In this document: positions 1-6,522 of the stretch, piece by piece
How the letters are laid out: every line of letters starts with the position of its first letter
Numbering within the stretch: position 1 is the first letter of the stretch
Source: CAIPFQ01 sp964641775
Lineage (GTDB): Bacteria > Chlamydiota > Chlamydiia > Chlamydiales > SM23-39
Length of the DNA: 9,354 nt
Direction of reading: 5' to 3'
Assembly (NCBI GenBank): GCA_964641775.1
Contig: CAZXLK010000056.1
Coordinates: 1-9,354 of the forward strand
Notes under the pieces: generated by a model
Databases searched by the model: none
What the model was told of the DNA's origin: nothing
The model's input: only the letters and a program-made list of their open reading frames with translations
Position numbers and translations under genes: made by a program

Positions 1-1121
1 CCTTTATTTAAAGAATCAAAAAATTGTTGAAAAAGGGGAATGGTCAAAAGGGCGTCTTTCCAGATTTGTCTCCGTCTTTCTTCATCTTTTTTTAAAAATT
101 CTTTTCCGTTTGCAGTCAAGGTCACGGTTTTATGAGAAATTTCAATGAATTCTAAAAGCTCTGCAGCCTCTAACAATATTGTGAGCCGATCGAAATGGAG
201 GTGGCTTTCGGCGCCAATTTTGAAAATATCTTCCGAGCCCCCTTTTGCATCGAGATACCCCAAAAGACCAATGATTTGATCTTTACCGGCAGGAAGAAGC
301 GGTCCGATCCCTTTTGGTTTTTTGGGAGGCTTTTCCCCGGAAGGTTTCGGCTGAATTTTGGCGTATGTATCGTGAAGTCTTTCTTTTAACTCTAAAAACT
401 CATCAGAGAGATAATTGCGAGGCCGTGCGATTTTATTTTCAATGACTGCCCGTACTTTGGCAGGGCCCGCACTCAAAACAATAATGCGATCCGCCATAAA
501 AACCACTTCATGCAGATCGTGCGATGCAATCAATATCGAGCTGATTCCGATCTCTTTTTTTGACCAAATATCGATGATTTCGGCTCGAAGCACTTCAGCA
601 GTAAACGTATCTAACTCATTGAAAGGCTCATCCATGAAAAGGATTTCCGGATTGCAAACAAGGGCTCTAGCCATTCCAATGCGTTGCTTCATCCCTCCCG
701 AAAGCTCTTTTGGATAGACCTCTTCGCAACCTTCCAGCCCAATGATAGACATCGCATGATGGACTCTTTTTTCCATTTCCTCAGTGCTTACGCGCTGTGC
801 TTTTAAAACAGCTTGGATATTTTCTTTTGCAGTCATCCAAGGATAGAGCCCAAAGCTTTGAAAAACCATGGACATTTGGGGAAGAAGCCCATGAAGCTCT
901 TGTCCATGGGTCAAGACGGTCCCTTTGTCTTGCGGCATCAGGCCGGCAAGAATTCTTAAGAGTGTTGATTTGCCGCATCCGGAAGGGCCAATGATGGCAA
1001 CGACTTCATTGGGATAGATGGTAAGATCGATATTTTCCAAAACATGAGTGATATGCTCATTGTTCGATTTATAATCTTTCCAAATATCTTTTGCTTCAAG
1101 GATTGGCGGCTTGTCAGGCAT
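1..1121 (-). CDS. ABC transporter ATP-binding protein, NitT/TauT-like with AAA-associated C-terminal domain (partial, 3' end outside window)
   Basis: This is the energising subunit of an anion-type ABC importer and works on the cytoplasmic face with the permease encoded just upstream. The frame is open from an ATG at 1121 to the window edge, giving 373 residues without the C-terminus. Seen: Walker A GPSGCGKST (45-53), Q-loop Q88, signature LSGGMKQR (140-147), Walker B ILFMDEPF (160-167), D-loop NELD and switch histidine H201. A Pro/Lys-rich linker (about 258-275) follows. Residues about 276 onward (QIIGLLGYLDAKGG, then LLEAAELLEFIEI and LTANGKEF) match the AAA-associated C-terminal domain found on ATPases paired with duplicated permeases. 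The first 8 nt overlap the permease stop (ATGCCTGA), so translation is probably coupled. The substrate cannot be read from the sequence; nitrate, sulfonate or taurine-like anions are the family's known range. About 60 residues are probably missing, judged from usual family length. Confidence 0.93.
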   Translation of the reverse strand, partial: MPDKPPILEAKDIWKDYKSNNEHITHVLENIDLTIYPNEVVAIIGPSGCGKSTLLRILAGLMPQDKGTVLTHGQELHGLLPQMSMVFQSFGLYPWMTAKENIQAVLKAQRVSTEEMEKRVHHAMSIIGLEGCEEVYPKELSGGMKQRIGMARALVCNPEILFMDEPFNELDTFTAEVLRAEIIDIWSKKEIGISSILIASHDLHEVVFMADRIIVLSAGPAKVRAVIENKIARPRNYLSDEFLELKERLHDTYAKIQPKPSGEKPPKKPKGIGPLLPAGKDQIIGLLGYLDAKGGSEDIFKIGAESHLHFDRLTILLEAAELLEFIEISHKTVTLTANGKEFLKKDEERRRQIWKDALLTIPLFQQFFDSLNK

Positions 1122-2790
1122 TTAGCGCAAACTTTTTTTCTGAATAATGATACAAGTTTAACCATACTAGATAATTAATTAAGGCAACAGATGCCACCAT
1201 GATAAAAATGCTGGCAGTGAGCATGGGATAATCATTATTTTGCGCTGCTATACTGATACTCGATCCAAGGCCGGCAGTTGTAAAGACATGATTTTTATAA
1301 TCGACATATTCTGCAACAATGCTTGCATTCCAAGCCCCGCCAGACGCTGTCAAAATCCCCGTAATCAAATAGGGGAAAATGGCGGGCAAATAAAGATAAA
1401 AAAAGGTTTGAAGAGGGTTATAATGAAAGAGGGCAGCCACTTCTTTCAAATCGTTTGGGATTGCTTTTGCCCCTGCCATGACATTGAAAAGGACATACCA
1501 CTGCGTTCCCATCAGCATGAGAACGATGCTTCCTATTCCCAAAGGAATTTTTAGGGCTAAAAAAACCATGATTAAGATAGGAAAAAGAAGCGAGGCGGGA
1601 AAAGAAGCCCCTACTTGAAGAATCGGCTGAATTCTTTGAGTCCATTTTTCTGAAAGGCCTAATTTAAGACCTAATGGAAGCATAATCAGAATGCTTAGAA
1701 TTACACAGGTATAAATACGGCCAAATGTAAGGCCTAAATTTTTAAAAAGTCTTATCCACTGATCCCCTGAAACATCTCCTAAGTACTTTGTGAGAACAAA
1801 AATCCCAAACCCGAGCAGAATAAAAATTCCCAAAAGAAAAATTCCGGTGACTATCATTCCAATAATGCGAAGATTGATTTTAAGTGGTTTTTGTTTTGCA
1901 CGATAGTTTTGAATGGATTTTGAGAGTTTGATTTGGATTTGATATAGAAAAGCTACAATATGAGAGTGATGCAAAAGATGTAAAAACCAAGAATCTCCCT
2001 CTTTTCTTTGGCTCGTTTCTTCAACGATAAATTTTTGTGACCACACAACTAAAGGCCGCCAAATGAGCTGGTCTAAAAGTAAAACAAGTACAATCATTGC
2101 TATGATTGCGAAAATAATAGAGGGAATATCTCCTTTTTCTGCAGCTACGCTCATATATGATCCAATGCCCGGCAAGCGAAAGCTCCGATTGCCTAGTGTA
2201 AAAGCTTCGGTAATCATTAAGAAAAACCAGCCGCCTGCCACGCTCATGATGCTATTCCAAATCAAACTAGGAGTGCTAAAGGGAAGCTCAACCCAGCGAA
2301 ATCTCTGAAGGGAGCTAAAATGAAAAGAAGTTGCACATTCATTTTTTTCGACAGGAATAGTTCTAAGGGAACGATACATGGAAAAAAACATATTCCAAGC
2401 CTGTCCTGTAAAGACCAGAAGAATGGATGCGATTTCAAGGCCAATATTGCTCTCTTTGAATAGGCCGATCAAAACGAGAACAACACCCGGCAAAAATCCA
2501 AGAACCGGAATGCTTTGGCAAACATCGATAAAGGGGAGAACAATTTTTTCTGCAAAACGATCTTTCGCGGCCCATAATCCCCAAGAAATAGCAAAACAAA
2601 AAGAGATGCAATAAGCCAAAAAACCTCTTGCAAAAGAAAAAAACATGTATTGAGGAAGATACCAAAAAGAGAGGTGGATCTCCGCCCCCTCTTGATATCT
2701 TCCAAAAAAATGGACCCAATAGCAGATAAAGCCTATGCACAAAACAATAGAAATCAATATCACAACCAGGTCCGCGCCAATTTTCTTCAC
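1114..2790 (-). CDS. ABC transporter permease, duplicated membrane domain (anion-type, COG4986-like)
   Basis: This inner-membrane channel subunit of an ABC importer has 558 residues and two fused permease domains of the BPD_transp_1 type, about residues 50-250 and 345-550. They are joined by a charged linker (about 250-305). One chain therefore replaces the usual homodimer. Each half shows an EAA-type coupling loop: around 148-175 (EKNECATSFHFSSLQRF) and 450-475 (EVAALFHYNPLQTFFYL). No substrate-binding protein gene lies in the window, as is common for this family. The start is GTG at 2790; no ATG, GTG or TTG lies in frame between it and the upstream stop. There is no Shine-Dalgarno sequence before it. 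The GTGA overlap with the UPF0391 stop implies translation by coupling. The stop overlaps the ATPase start by 8 nt. Confidence 0.93.
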   Translation of the reverse strand: MKKIGADLVVILISIVLCIGFICYWVHFFGRYQEGAEIHLSFWYLPQYMFFSFARGFLAYCISFCFAISWGLWAAKDRFAEKIVLPFIDVCQSIPVLGFLPGVVLVLIGLFKESNIGLEIASILLVFTGQAWNMFFSMYRSLRTIPVEKNECATSFHFSSLQRFRWVELPFSTPSLIWNSIMSVAGGWFFLMITEAFTLGNRSFRLPGIGSYMSVAAEKGDIPSIIFAIIAMIVLVLLLDQLIWRPLVVWSQKFIVEETSQRKEGDSWFLHLLHHSHIVAFLYQIQIKLSKSIQNYRAKQKPLKINLRIIGMIVTGIFLLGIFILLGFGIFVLTKYLGDVSGDQWIRLFKNLGLTFGRIYTCVILSILIMLPLGLKLGLSEKWTQRIQPILQVGASFPASLLFPILIMVFLALKIPLGIGSIVLMLMGTQWYVLFNVMAGAKAIPNDLKEVAALFHYNPLQTFFYLYLPAIFPYLITGILTASGGAWNASIVAEYVDYKNHVFTTAGLGSSISIAAQNNDYPMLTASIFIMVASVALINYLVWLNLYHYSEKKFALNA

Positions 2791-2957
2791 GGAGCGCTTT
2801 GATTGAAAAAGTGAAGAAAGAGCGAGATGATAAATAGAATCAAGAATATGAAAAAGAGGATTTTGGCAATTGTGAAAGCTACACCTTCAACTCCACGAAA
2901 TCCAAAAACTCCTGCAATGATTGCAACGATTAAAAAAATAAGTGCCCAAAATAACAT
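2787..2957 (-). CDS. UPF0391 / DUF1328 (YtjA-like) small membrane protein
   Basis: The protein has 56 residues and is nearly all hydrophobic, with two predicted membrane segments (about 3-19 and 27-50) around the polar turn FGFRGVEG. The pattern MLFWALIFLIVAIIAGVFGF, then AKILFFIFLILF, is the hallmark of the UPF0391/DUF1328 family, typified by E. coli YtjA; its function is unknown. The start is secure: a perfect AGGAGG lies 6 nt before the ATG at 2957, the best ribosome binding site of this operon. Its TGA overlaps the GTG of the ABC permease (GTGA), so this strong site may also drive translation of the transporter. It begins 34 nt after the glycosyltransferase remnant ends, so transcription may continue from there. 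Confidence 0.9.
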   Translation of the reverse strand: MLFWALIFLIVAIIAGVFGFRGVEGVAFTIAKILFFIFLILFIISLFLHFFNQSAP

Positions 2958-2991
2958 GTTGTACCTCCTAAGTTTTTACTGACATAAAAGA

Positions 2992-3333
2992 TCAATATTT
3001 ACAACATCTCTGGTTACATTTCATAGTATGATTATAGTTGCAGCCATTTTGGATGATTAAATTCCAGATGTCTCTAGGCTCCCCTTTTTCTTTTTCCCAA
3101 TCTCCTATGAGATCGAGAAATTCTTGAGGGATTGTTTTTGTATAGAGCATGTCAAAGAGCTGGCTGATTTGTGTGATCTGCATTTTTTTTCTAAGTCTTA
3201 GGATTTGATCTGCATAGGGAGAAAGTCCGTCAAAGGAAGTGGGGAACATAAAGCCATGCGTAAAACTGGAGATTCCATCCGAATCTTTTGATTTATAGTG
3301 ATTATAGAAGCATTCGGTATGTAAATTTTTCAT
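2992..3333 (-). CDS. C-terminal fragment of a family 2 glycosyltransferase (after in-frame stop)
   Basis: This 113-residue open frame begins with an ATG that directly follows the TAA of the preceding frame, in the same reading frame with no gap. It is best read as the second part of one original gene of about 321 codons. Its start (HTECFYNHYKSKDSDG) resembles the His/Lys-rich segment that follows the acceptor loop in GT-A proteins of this sort, and it continues directly from GGHSGFHLLRLSRI at the end of the first part. The rest is mostly helical and charged and ends in a short Cys-rich tail (CNQRCCKY). No Shine-Dalgarno sequence precedes the ATG, so it would be made only by reinitiation or read-through, if at all. 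Alone it lacks a nucleotide-sugar site and is unlikely to be active. Confidence 0.6.
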   Translation of the reverse strand: MKNLHTECFYNHYKSKDSDGISSFTHGFMFPTSFDGLSPYADQILRLRKKMQITQISQLFDMLYTKTIPQEFLDLIGDWEKEKGEPRDIWNLIIQNGCNYNHTMKCNQRCCKY

Positions 3334-3957
3334 TTAGATTCTGGAAAGGCGAAGAAGATGAAAGCCGCTGTGGCCTCCGAAGGCAGATATTTTCATATCT
3401 TCTCTTTTTAAAAGATTATATTTGGAAAAGTCTTTAGACAAGACAGCCGAGACCATCCCATCTTCATCAAAATGATGGCAGGAATGTAGGGCAAACACAT
3501 TGTATCCAAGGCGGTCTCCCACAAGAGTGAGCCATCGAATTTCTTGAAGAAGTTTGGGCGATGGCCTTTCATCGGAATCATTGAAAAGAAACCACTCTCC
3601 TTTGCAAACATTTCGAATGGTTGCCAAATAACAAGTCGTCCAGTTTCCATCCCAATTATCGATCCGAAGATAGGTGACTTTTGGAGAAATTTTTACAAGC
3701 TCGGGCGTTGCATCTGTTGAGCCGTTATCCACAATATGAATCTCGTCAAAGTAGGGCTCTATGATTTCAATTGTCTCCTTCAGGATTTCATAGCGGTTAT
3801 CAGCTCCGCACATCGTACACCAATGAAGATGTTTATTCCCCTCTCTAGGTGAGGGATGATCCAATACTTGGATTTCAAATCGATCTTGATAGGCAAAAAG
3901 AGACGTAAGAAAAAACAAGAAAGAAAAAAAAATGCTCTCCTCCGAGTTTAAAAACAA
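3334..3957 (-). CDS. Family 2 (GT-A fold) glycosyltransferase, N-terminal part, prematurely stopped; probable pseudogene
   Basis: This 207-residue frame holds the nucleotide-sugar half of a GT-A glycosyltransferase. Seen: an N-terminal hydrophobic stretch FFSFLFFLTSLFA (about 10-22) that looks like a signal peptide with cleavage near residue 22; IHIVDNGSTDATPEL (74-87), typical of GT2; and FNDSDERPS (125-133) with a DSD metal-binding motif. It ends at TAA (3334-3336), and the homologous sequence goes on in the same frame. The start is poor. TTG at 3957 lies inside a hairpin loop. A fine GGAGGAG sits 3 nt before an ATT codon (3931-3933), which would give a neater signal peptide, so an original ATG may have mutated to ATT. 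Lost start plus nonsense codon suggests decay. An export signal on a GT-A enzyme is unusual; the acceptor is unknown. Confidence 0.65.
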   Translation of the reverse strand: MFLNSEESIFFSFLFFLTSLFAYQDRFEIQVLDHPSPREGNKHLHWCTMCGADNRYEILKETIEIIEPYFDEIHIVDNGSTDATPELVKISPKVTYLRIDNWDGNWTTCYLATIRNVCKGEWFLFNDSDERPSPKLLQEIRWLTLVGDRLGYNVFALHSCHHFDEDGMVSAVLSKDFSKYNLLKREDMKISAFGGHSGFHLLRLSRI

Positions 3958-3966
3958 GGAGGAGAG
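3924..3966 (-). terminator. Rho-independent terminator / inverted repeat covering the glycosyltransferase ribosome binding site
   Basis: On the minus strand CTCTCCTCC (3966-3958) pairs perfectly with GGAGGAGAG (3943-3935). An inner GTTT/AAAC can extend the stem, and after CA a run of nine T follows (3932-3924). This is a classic intrinsic terminator layout for the two small genes at 4503-4001. The right arm is also the only Shine-Dalgarno-like sequence of the glycosyltransferase downstream, so the fold would hide it. The T-run lies within the putative signal-peptide codons. Confidence 0.65.
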
Positions 3967-4000
3967 TATGACAAAAAAAAATTATTTTACGAGACTTTTT

Positions 4001-4153
4001 TCAATGTCTCTTGAAGTATTGCACTTCTCTTTCATGTTTTTTTGCAGCGGCAAGACTTGAGAAGGTTCCAAGATTTCTCCTTCTTCCCGTTTTTGGATTT
4101 TTTTTCCGAGAATAAAGGCGATAGCCGCCCGATGCAAGTTTTCGGATTACCAC
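4001..4153 (-). CDS. Short basic protein (50 aa), YRLYSRKK...EREVQYFK type
   Basis: This small gene starts at GTG (4153), overlaps the stop of the gene before it by 7 nt, and ends at TGA (4001-4003). The protein is strongly basic. It carries a compact pattern: GGYRLYSRKKNPKTGRRR, then NLGTFSSLAAAKKHEREV and QYFKRH. The order of a YRLYS strand, a TG-turn, LGTF, and an AAxKHEREVQYFK helix looks like a small folded domain, and I recall similar stand-alone proteins in several environmental and amoeba-associated bacteria; that family link is from memory. The role is unknown, and the charge would suit nucleic-acid binding. AAGTGG, 6 nt before the GTG, is a weak ribosome site, and coupling to the upstream gene is likely. 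The fixed codon phase and coherent motif make it real despite its length. Confidence 0.72.
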   Translation of the reverse strand: MVIRKLASGGYRLYSRKKNPKTGRRRNLGTFSSLAAAKKHEREVQYFKRH

Positions 4154-4503
4154 TTTATGCCACTTCGTTTTCTCGATACCGGAATGACAACCAATACGAT
4201 TCCAATGATGATGCTAATGATTCCGATCGTCATGATCTGGTTTGAACGAGCCTCATAATAAGCAATTTCATCCTTGCCGGCTCTGATTCTTTCATCCCCG
4301 GAGTTAAAGAACATTTGGTTTCCGGCTTCTTTCGTGTAGGGATTTGTTCCAAAAAGAGTTTTGCCTGTTTTCATTCTGCTCTCGCCCTGAGATATTTCGA
4401 CATTGCCGTGCGCAATCTGATCTTTCATGTAAAGAGAGAGAAAGATTAAAATCACTCCCACTCCACACATTACGATTCCAATAATTCTTCTTGCGTTCAT
4501 CAT
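4147..4503 (-). CDS. Small membrane protein with two transmembrane helices, DUF3185-like N-terminus, unknown function
   Basis: The protein has 118 residues. A first hydrophobic helix (about 6-24, IIGIVMCGVGVILIFLSLY) and a last one (about 89-108, IMTIGIISIIIGIVLVVIPV) flank a polar loop of some 60 residues. The loop repeats a GxxxxxxG-type pattern: QGESRMKTGKTLFG, then EAGNQMFFNSGDERIRAGKDEI. The start is taken at the first of two adjacent ATGs, 6 nt after AAGGGA; a TTG five codons upstream lies before this site and is less likely. The N-terminus is reminiscent of DUF3185 membrane proteins, but the match is loose. The stop overlaps the GTG of the 50-aa basic protein gene, so the two form a pair. 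Loop and ends would lie on opposite sides of the inner membrane. Confidence 0.75.
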   Translation of the reverse strand: MMNARRIIGIVMCGVGVILIFLSLYMKDQIAHGNVEISQGESRMKTGKTLFGTNPYTKEAGNQMFFNSGDERIRAGKDEIAYYEARSNQIMTIGIISIIIGIVLVVIPVSRKRSGIKW

Positions 4504-4586
4504 TGTTTTTCCCTTCAAATTTACAATCCCCTACATTAGGGACCTGCCATTTTTTTCTATAACATGAACCATTTTTTTTTGTGGTT

Positions 4587-4607
4587 AAAAAAAGAACTCC
4601 TTAGAGT
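4587..4607 (-). terminator. Weak possible terminator after the LysE-type gene
   Basis: On the minus strand, 9 nt after the exporter stop, ACTC-TAAG-GAGT forms a 4-bp stem (5 bp with a G-T pair). It is followed by TC and a run of seven T. The stem is short, so termination would be partial. Confidence 0.3.
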
Positions 4608-4616
4608 CATTTCGGA

Positions 4617-5255
4617 TTAAAATTTCCAATAAAGGCTGCTCCAGGCAACAAGCCCGAAGATGCAAATCAAAACCCCTGCAATGCGATTGATTCCGCGCAT
4701 CACTTTGTGATTGACCTTTTTGCGAAACCGCGTAACCCCCTCGCTTAAAATGAGCCACCAGAGAGTCGATCCTAACAGAACGCCAATAACTAAAGAGCCG
4801 GCACTAGCGTAGCCTCCCGAATATTGGGTGAGTCCAAATCCGGCAAAAACTGCCAAAAATGCAACAATTGTGATGGGATTCGAAATGGTGAGAAAAAATG
4901 CCGTAAAGAAATCAGCAAGAAGGGTTTTATGGTTCACTTTTGGAACTTCCAGCTCTTCATGAGCCGGATTTTCAACAAACGTCTTAACCCCTAAAAAAAT
5001 TAAAAATGCCCCACCTGAAAGCCTGAGCCAAAACTGCAGCTCTTCTTGGAGCAAAACATCGGAGATGATCGTAAGTCCAAAAGCTGCAATGATCGCATAG
5101 ATTGTATCGGCACAAGCGGCGCCAAGGCCCGAAAAAAGTCCTGAAAGCTTTCCATAATGGACCGTTTTCCGAATGCAAAGAACGCCGATAGGACCTACGG
5201 GAGCCGCTAGGGCTATACCTAAAGCGATCCCCTTTAAAAAAAAGAGGAGATACAT
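4617..5255 (-). CDS. LysE/RhtB family amino-acid exporter (translocator)
   Basis: This inner-membrane efflux protein of 212 residues has about six hydrophobic segments. The N-terminal hallmark ALAAPVGPIGVLCIRKTVHYG (about residues 16-36) and GLGAACADTIYAIIAAFGL (about 43-61) are those of the LysE superfamily, whose members export amino acids such as lysine, threonine or homoserine by proton antiport. A middle segment SGGAFLIFLGVKTF and the later TISNPITIVAFLAVFAGFG also fit the family (the SNPxT motif). The ATG at 5255 gives a start (MYLLFFLKGIALG) that matches family proteins. TTG at 5264 is possible but adds only three residues; neither has a clear Shine-Dalgarno sequence. The gene is divergent from alanine racemase. 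A weak promoter (TTTCCT, 17 nt, TACTAT; 5333-5305 on this strand) may serve it. The substrate cannot be told. Confidence 0.9.
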   Translation of the reverse strand: MYLLFFLKGIALGIALAAPVGPIGVLCIRKTVHYGKLSGLFSGLGAACADTIYAIIAAFGLTIISDVLLQEELQFWLRLSGGAFLIFLGVKTFVENPAHEELEVPKVNHKTLLADFFTAFFLTISNPITIVAFLAVFAGFGLTQYSGGYASAGSLVIGVLLGSTLWWLILSEGVTRFRKKVNHKVMRGINRIAGVLICIFGLVAWSSLYWKF

Positions 5256-5339
5256 ATTTTTCAAAATCTCAGAAGAGGTGTTTTTTTAAAAGCCCTGTGA
5301 GAAGATAGTACCCAAAAATTATTTTTAAGGAAAGCTAAC

Positions 5340-5351
5340 TTGTTTAAACAA
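5340..5351. promoter_or_regulatory. 12-bp perfect palindrome in the divergent exporter/racemase intergenic region
   Basis: TTGTTTAAACAA is its own reverse complement and ends 5 bp before the -35 box of the racemase promoter. Its position suits an operator or a bidirectional control element, but AT-rich palindromes of this length can arise by chance. Confidence 0.3.
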
Positions 5352-5356
5352 AAAGT

Positions 5357-5385
5357 TTTACTGTAATTTATTAGATTTGTATACT
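5357..5385 (+). promoter_or_regulatory. Sigma70-type promoter of the alanine racemase gene
   Basis: TTTACT (5357-5362), a 17-bp spacer and TATACT (5380-5385) match the consensus at four and five of six positions. The expected transcription start, 6-7 nt after the -10 box, falls about 3 nt before the ATG at 5395, so the mRNA would be leaderless or nearly so. Confidence 0.55.
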
Positions 5386-5394
5386 TTTTCAGAT

Positions 5395-6522
5395 ATGCTC
5401 CATGCTCCCTATTCAGAAAAGATTGCAATCCAACAATTTCCCATTTGCCCCCATCCGGCATGGATTGAAATCGACACAGAACAATTTCGGAAGAATCTAA
5501 GGGCTATTTGCAAGATCGTAGCGCCGAGTAAAATCTGCCTTCCCTTAAAAGCCAATGCCTATGGCCATGGTCTTGTCAAAATGGCAAAAATTGCAGAAGA
5601 AGTTGGCATTGAAACTCTTGGGGTTTCTTGTTTGAAAGAAGGGGTGGAGCTTAGGCTGAATGGAATAGAGCTTCCCATTGTCATTTTTGGAGCAATTCAT
5701 GAGAGCCAAATTACAGATCTCATCCATTATGATTTGCAGTTTTCGATCAGCTCCAAATATAAAGCAGAACTTGTTGCAAAAAGATGCAGCGTCAAGTGCA
5801 AAGTCCATCTGGAAATCGATACGGGAATGCGCCGCACGGGAGTTCGAGTAGAAAATGCTTTGGATCTTCTCTCTTTTGTAGAGAGCTTTTCTTGTTTTGA
5901 TGTTGTTGGTATCTATTCACATATGGCGACTTCTGACAAGCCCCAAGATCTTTTTGCAAAAGAGCAAATTGCGGCATTTTCAAAGCTGAAAGAAAAACTG
6001 CAAGATCGCAGCATTCTTTTTCATTTGGCAAATTCAGGAGGCATTGTCCACTACCCGGATTCTTATTTTGATATGGTCCGCCCTGGCCTTCTTTGTTACG
6101 GATATTTTCCCGATGGGAGATGGGATGATGAGATCAAGCCTGTTTTAAGCCTGAAAGCTCACATTTCTTATTTCAAAGTTGTAGCAAAAGGAGTGGGGAT
6201 CAGCTACGGCCACACGTATCACACGGAAAAGACAAGCCGAATTGTGACAATTCCGGTGGGTTATGGCGACGGATTTAGAAGGGATATAAAAACTGATGTT
6301 CTCATCCGAGGCAAAAAGTATCCCATTGCAGGTGCGATTTGCATGGATCAGTTTATGGTCGATATCGGAGAAGATGCTGGATATGTAGGGGATGAGGCAG
6401 TTTTAATTGGGAAGCAAGGAGAAGAAGAAATTTTTCTTTGGGATCTTGCAAAATCAGCAGGTACAATTGCCCACGAAATTTTAACGGGCTTTAATGACCG
6501 GCTCCCCCGGATTTATCTGTAA
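5395..6522 (+). CDS. alr: Alanine racemase
   Basis: This PLP-dependent cytoplasmic enzyme interconverts L- and D-alanine to supply D-Ala for peptidoglycan. The protein has 375 residues, the usual length. The N-terminal TIM-barrel part has the PLP lysine K52 in LKANAYGHG (51-59), the HLEIDTGMRRTGV strand (138-150), IYSHMATSD (173-181) and RPGLLCYGYFP (229-239), where R229 matches the arginine that contacts the pyridine nitrogen. The C-terminal beta domain has the second catalytic base Y271 in GISYGHTY, PVGYGDGFRR (287-296), AGAICMDQFMVDI (312-324) and the closing RLPRIYL. No catalytic residue is missing. The start is set at the ATG at 5395. An in-frame TTG at 5377 would lie upstream of the -10 box's end and is rejected. 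No Shine-Dalgarno sequence precedes the ATG. The last 32 bp overlap the convergent hydrolase gene. Confidence 0.96.
   Translation: MLHAPYSEKIAIQQFPICPHPAWIEIDTEQFRKNLRAICKIVAPSKICLPLKANAYGHGLVKMAKIAEEVGIETLGVSCLKEGVELRLNGIELPIVIFGAIHESQITDLIHYDLQFSISSKYKAELVAKRCSVKCKVHLEIDTGMRRTGVRVENALDLLSFVESFSCFDVVGIYSHMATSDKPQDLFAKEQIAAFSKLKEKLQDRSILFHLANSGGIVHYPDSYFDMVRPGLLCYGYFPDGRWDDEIKPVLSLKAHISYFKVVAKGVGISYGHTYHTEKTSRIVTIPVGYGDGFRRDIKTDVLIRGKKYPIAGAICMDQFMVDIGEDAGYVGDEAVLIGKQGEEEIFLWDLAKSAGTIAHEILTGFNDRLPRIYL

Noticed and set aside
415..717. Plus-strand 100-codon open frame
   Set aside because: It is wholly antisense to the ABC ATPase, across its signature and Walker B motifs, and has no recognisable protein pattern.
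1240..1554. Plus-strand 104-codon open frame
   Set aside because: It is antisense to the second permease domain; composition and lack of a ribosome site show it is a shadow.
3968..4060. Plus-strand 30-codon frame with a fine AAGGAGG site, starting at ATG 3968 and containing FFCSG
   Set aside because: The apparent ribosome site is the other arm of the terminator hairpin, and the frame lies antisense to the better-supported 50-residue basic protein gene.
4570..4586. Plus-strand AACCA...TGGTT inverted repeat around a T-run as a terminator
   Set aside because: The T-run is in the loop, not after the stem, and no plus-strand gene ends upstream.
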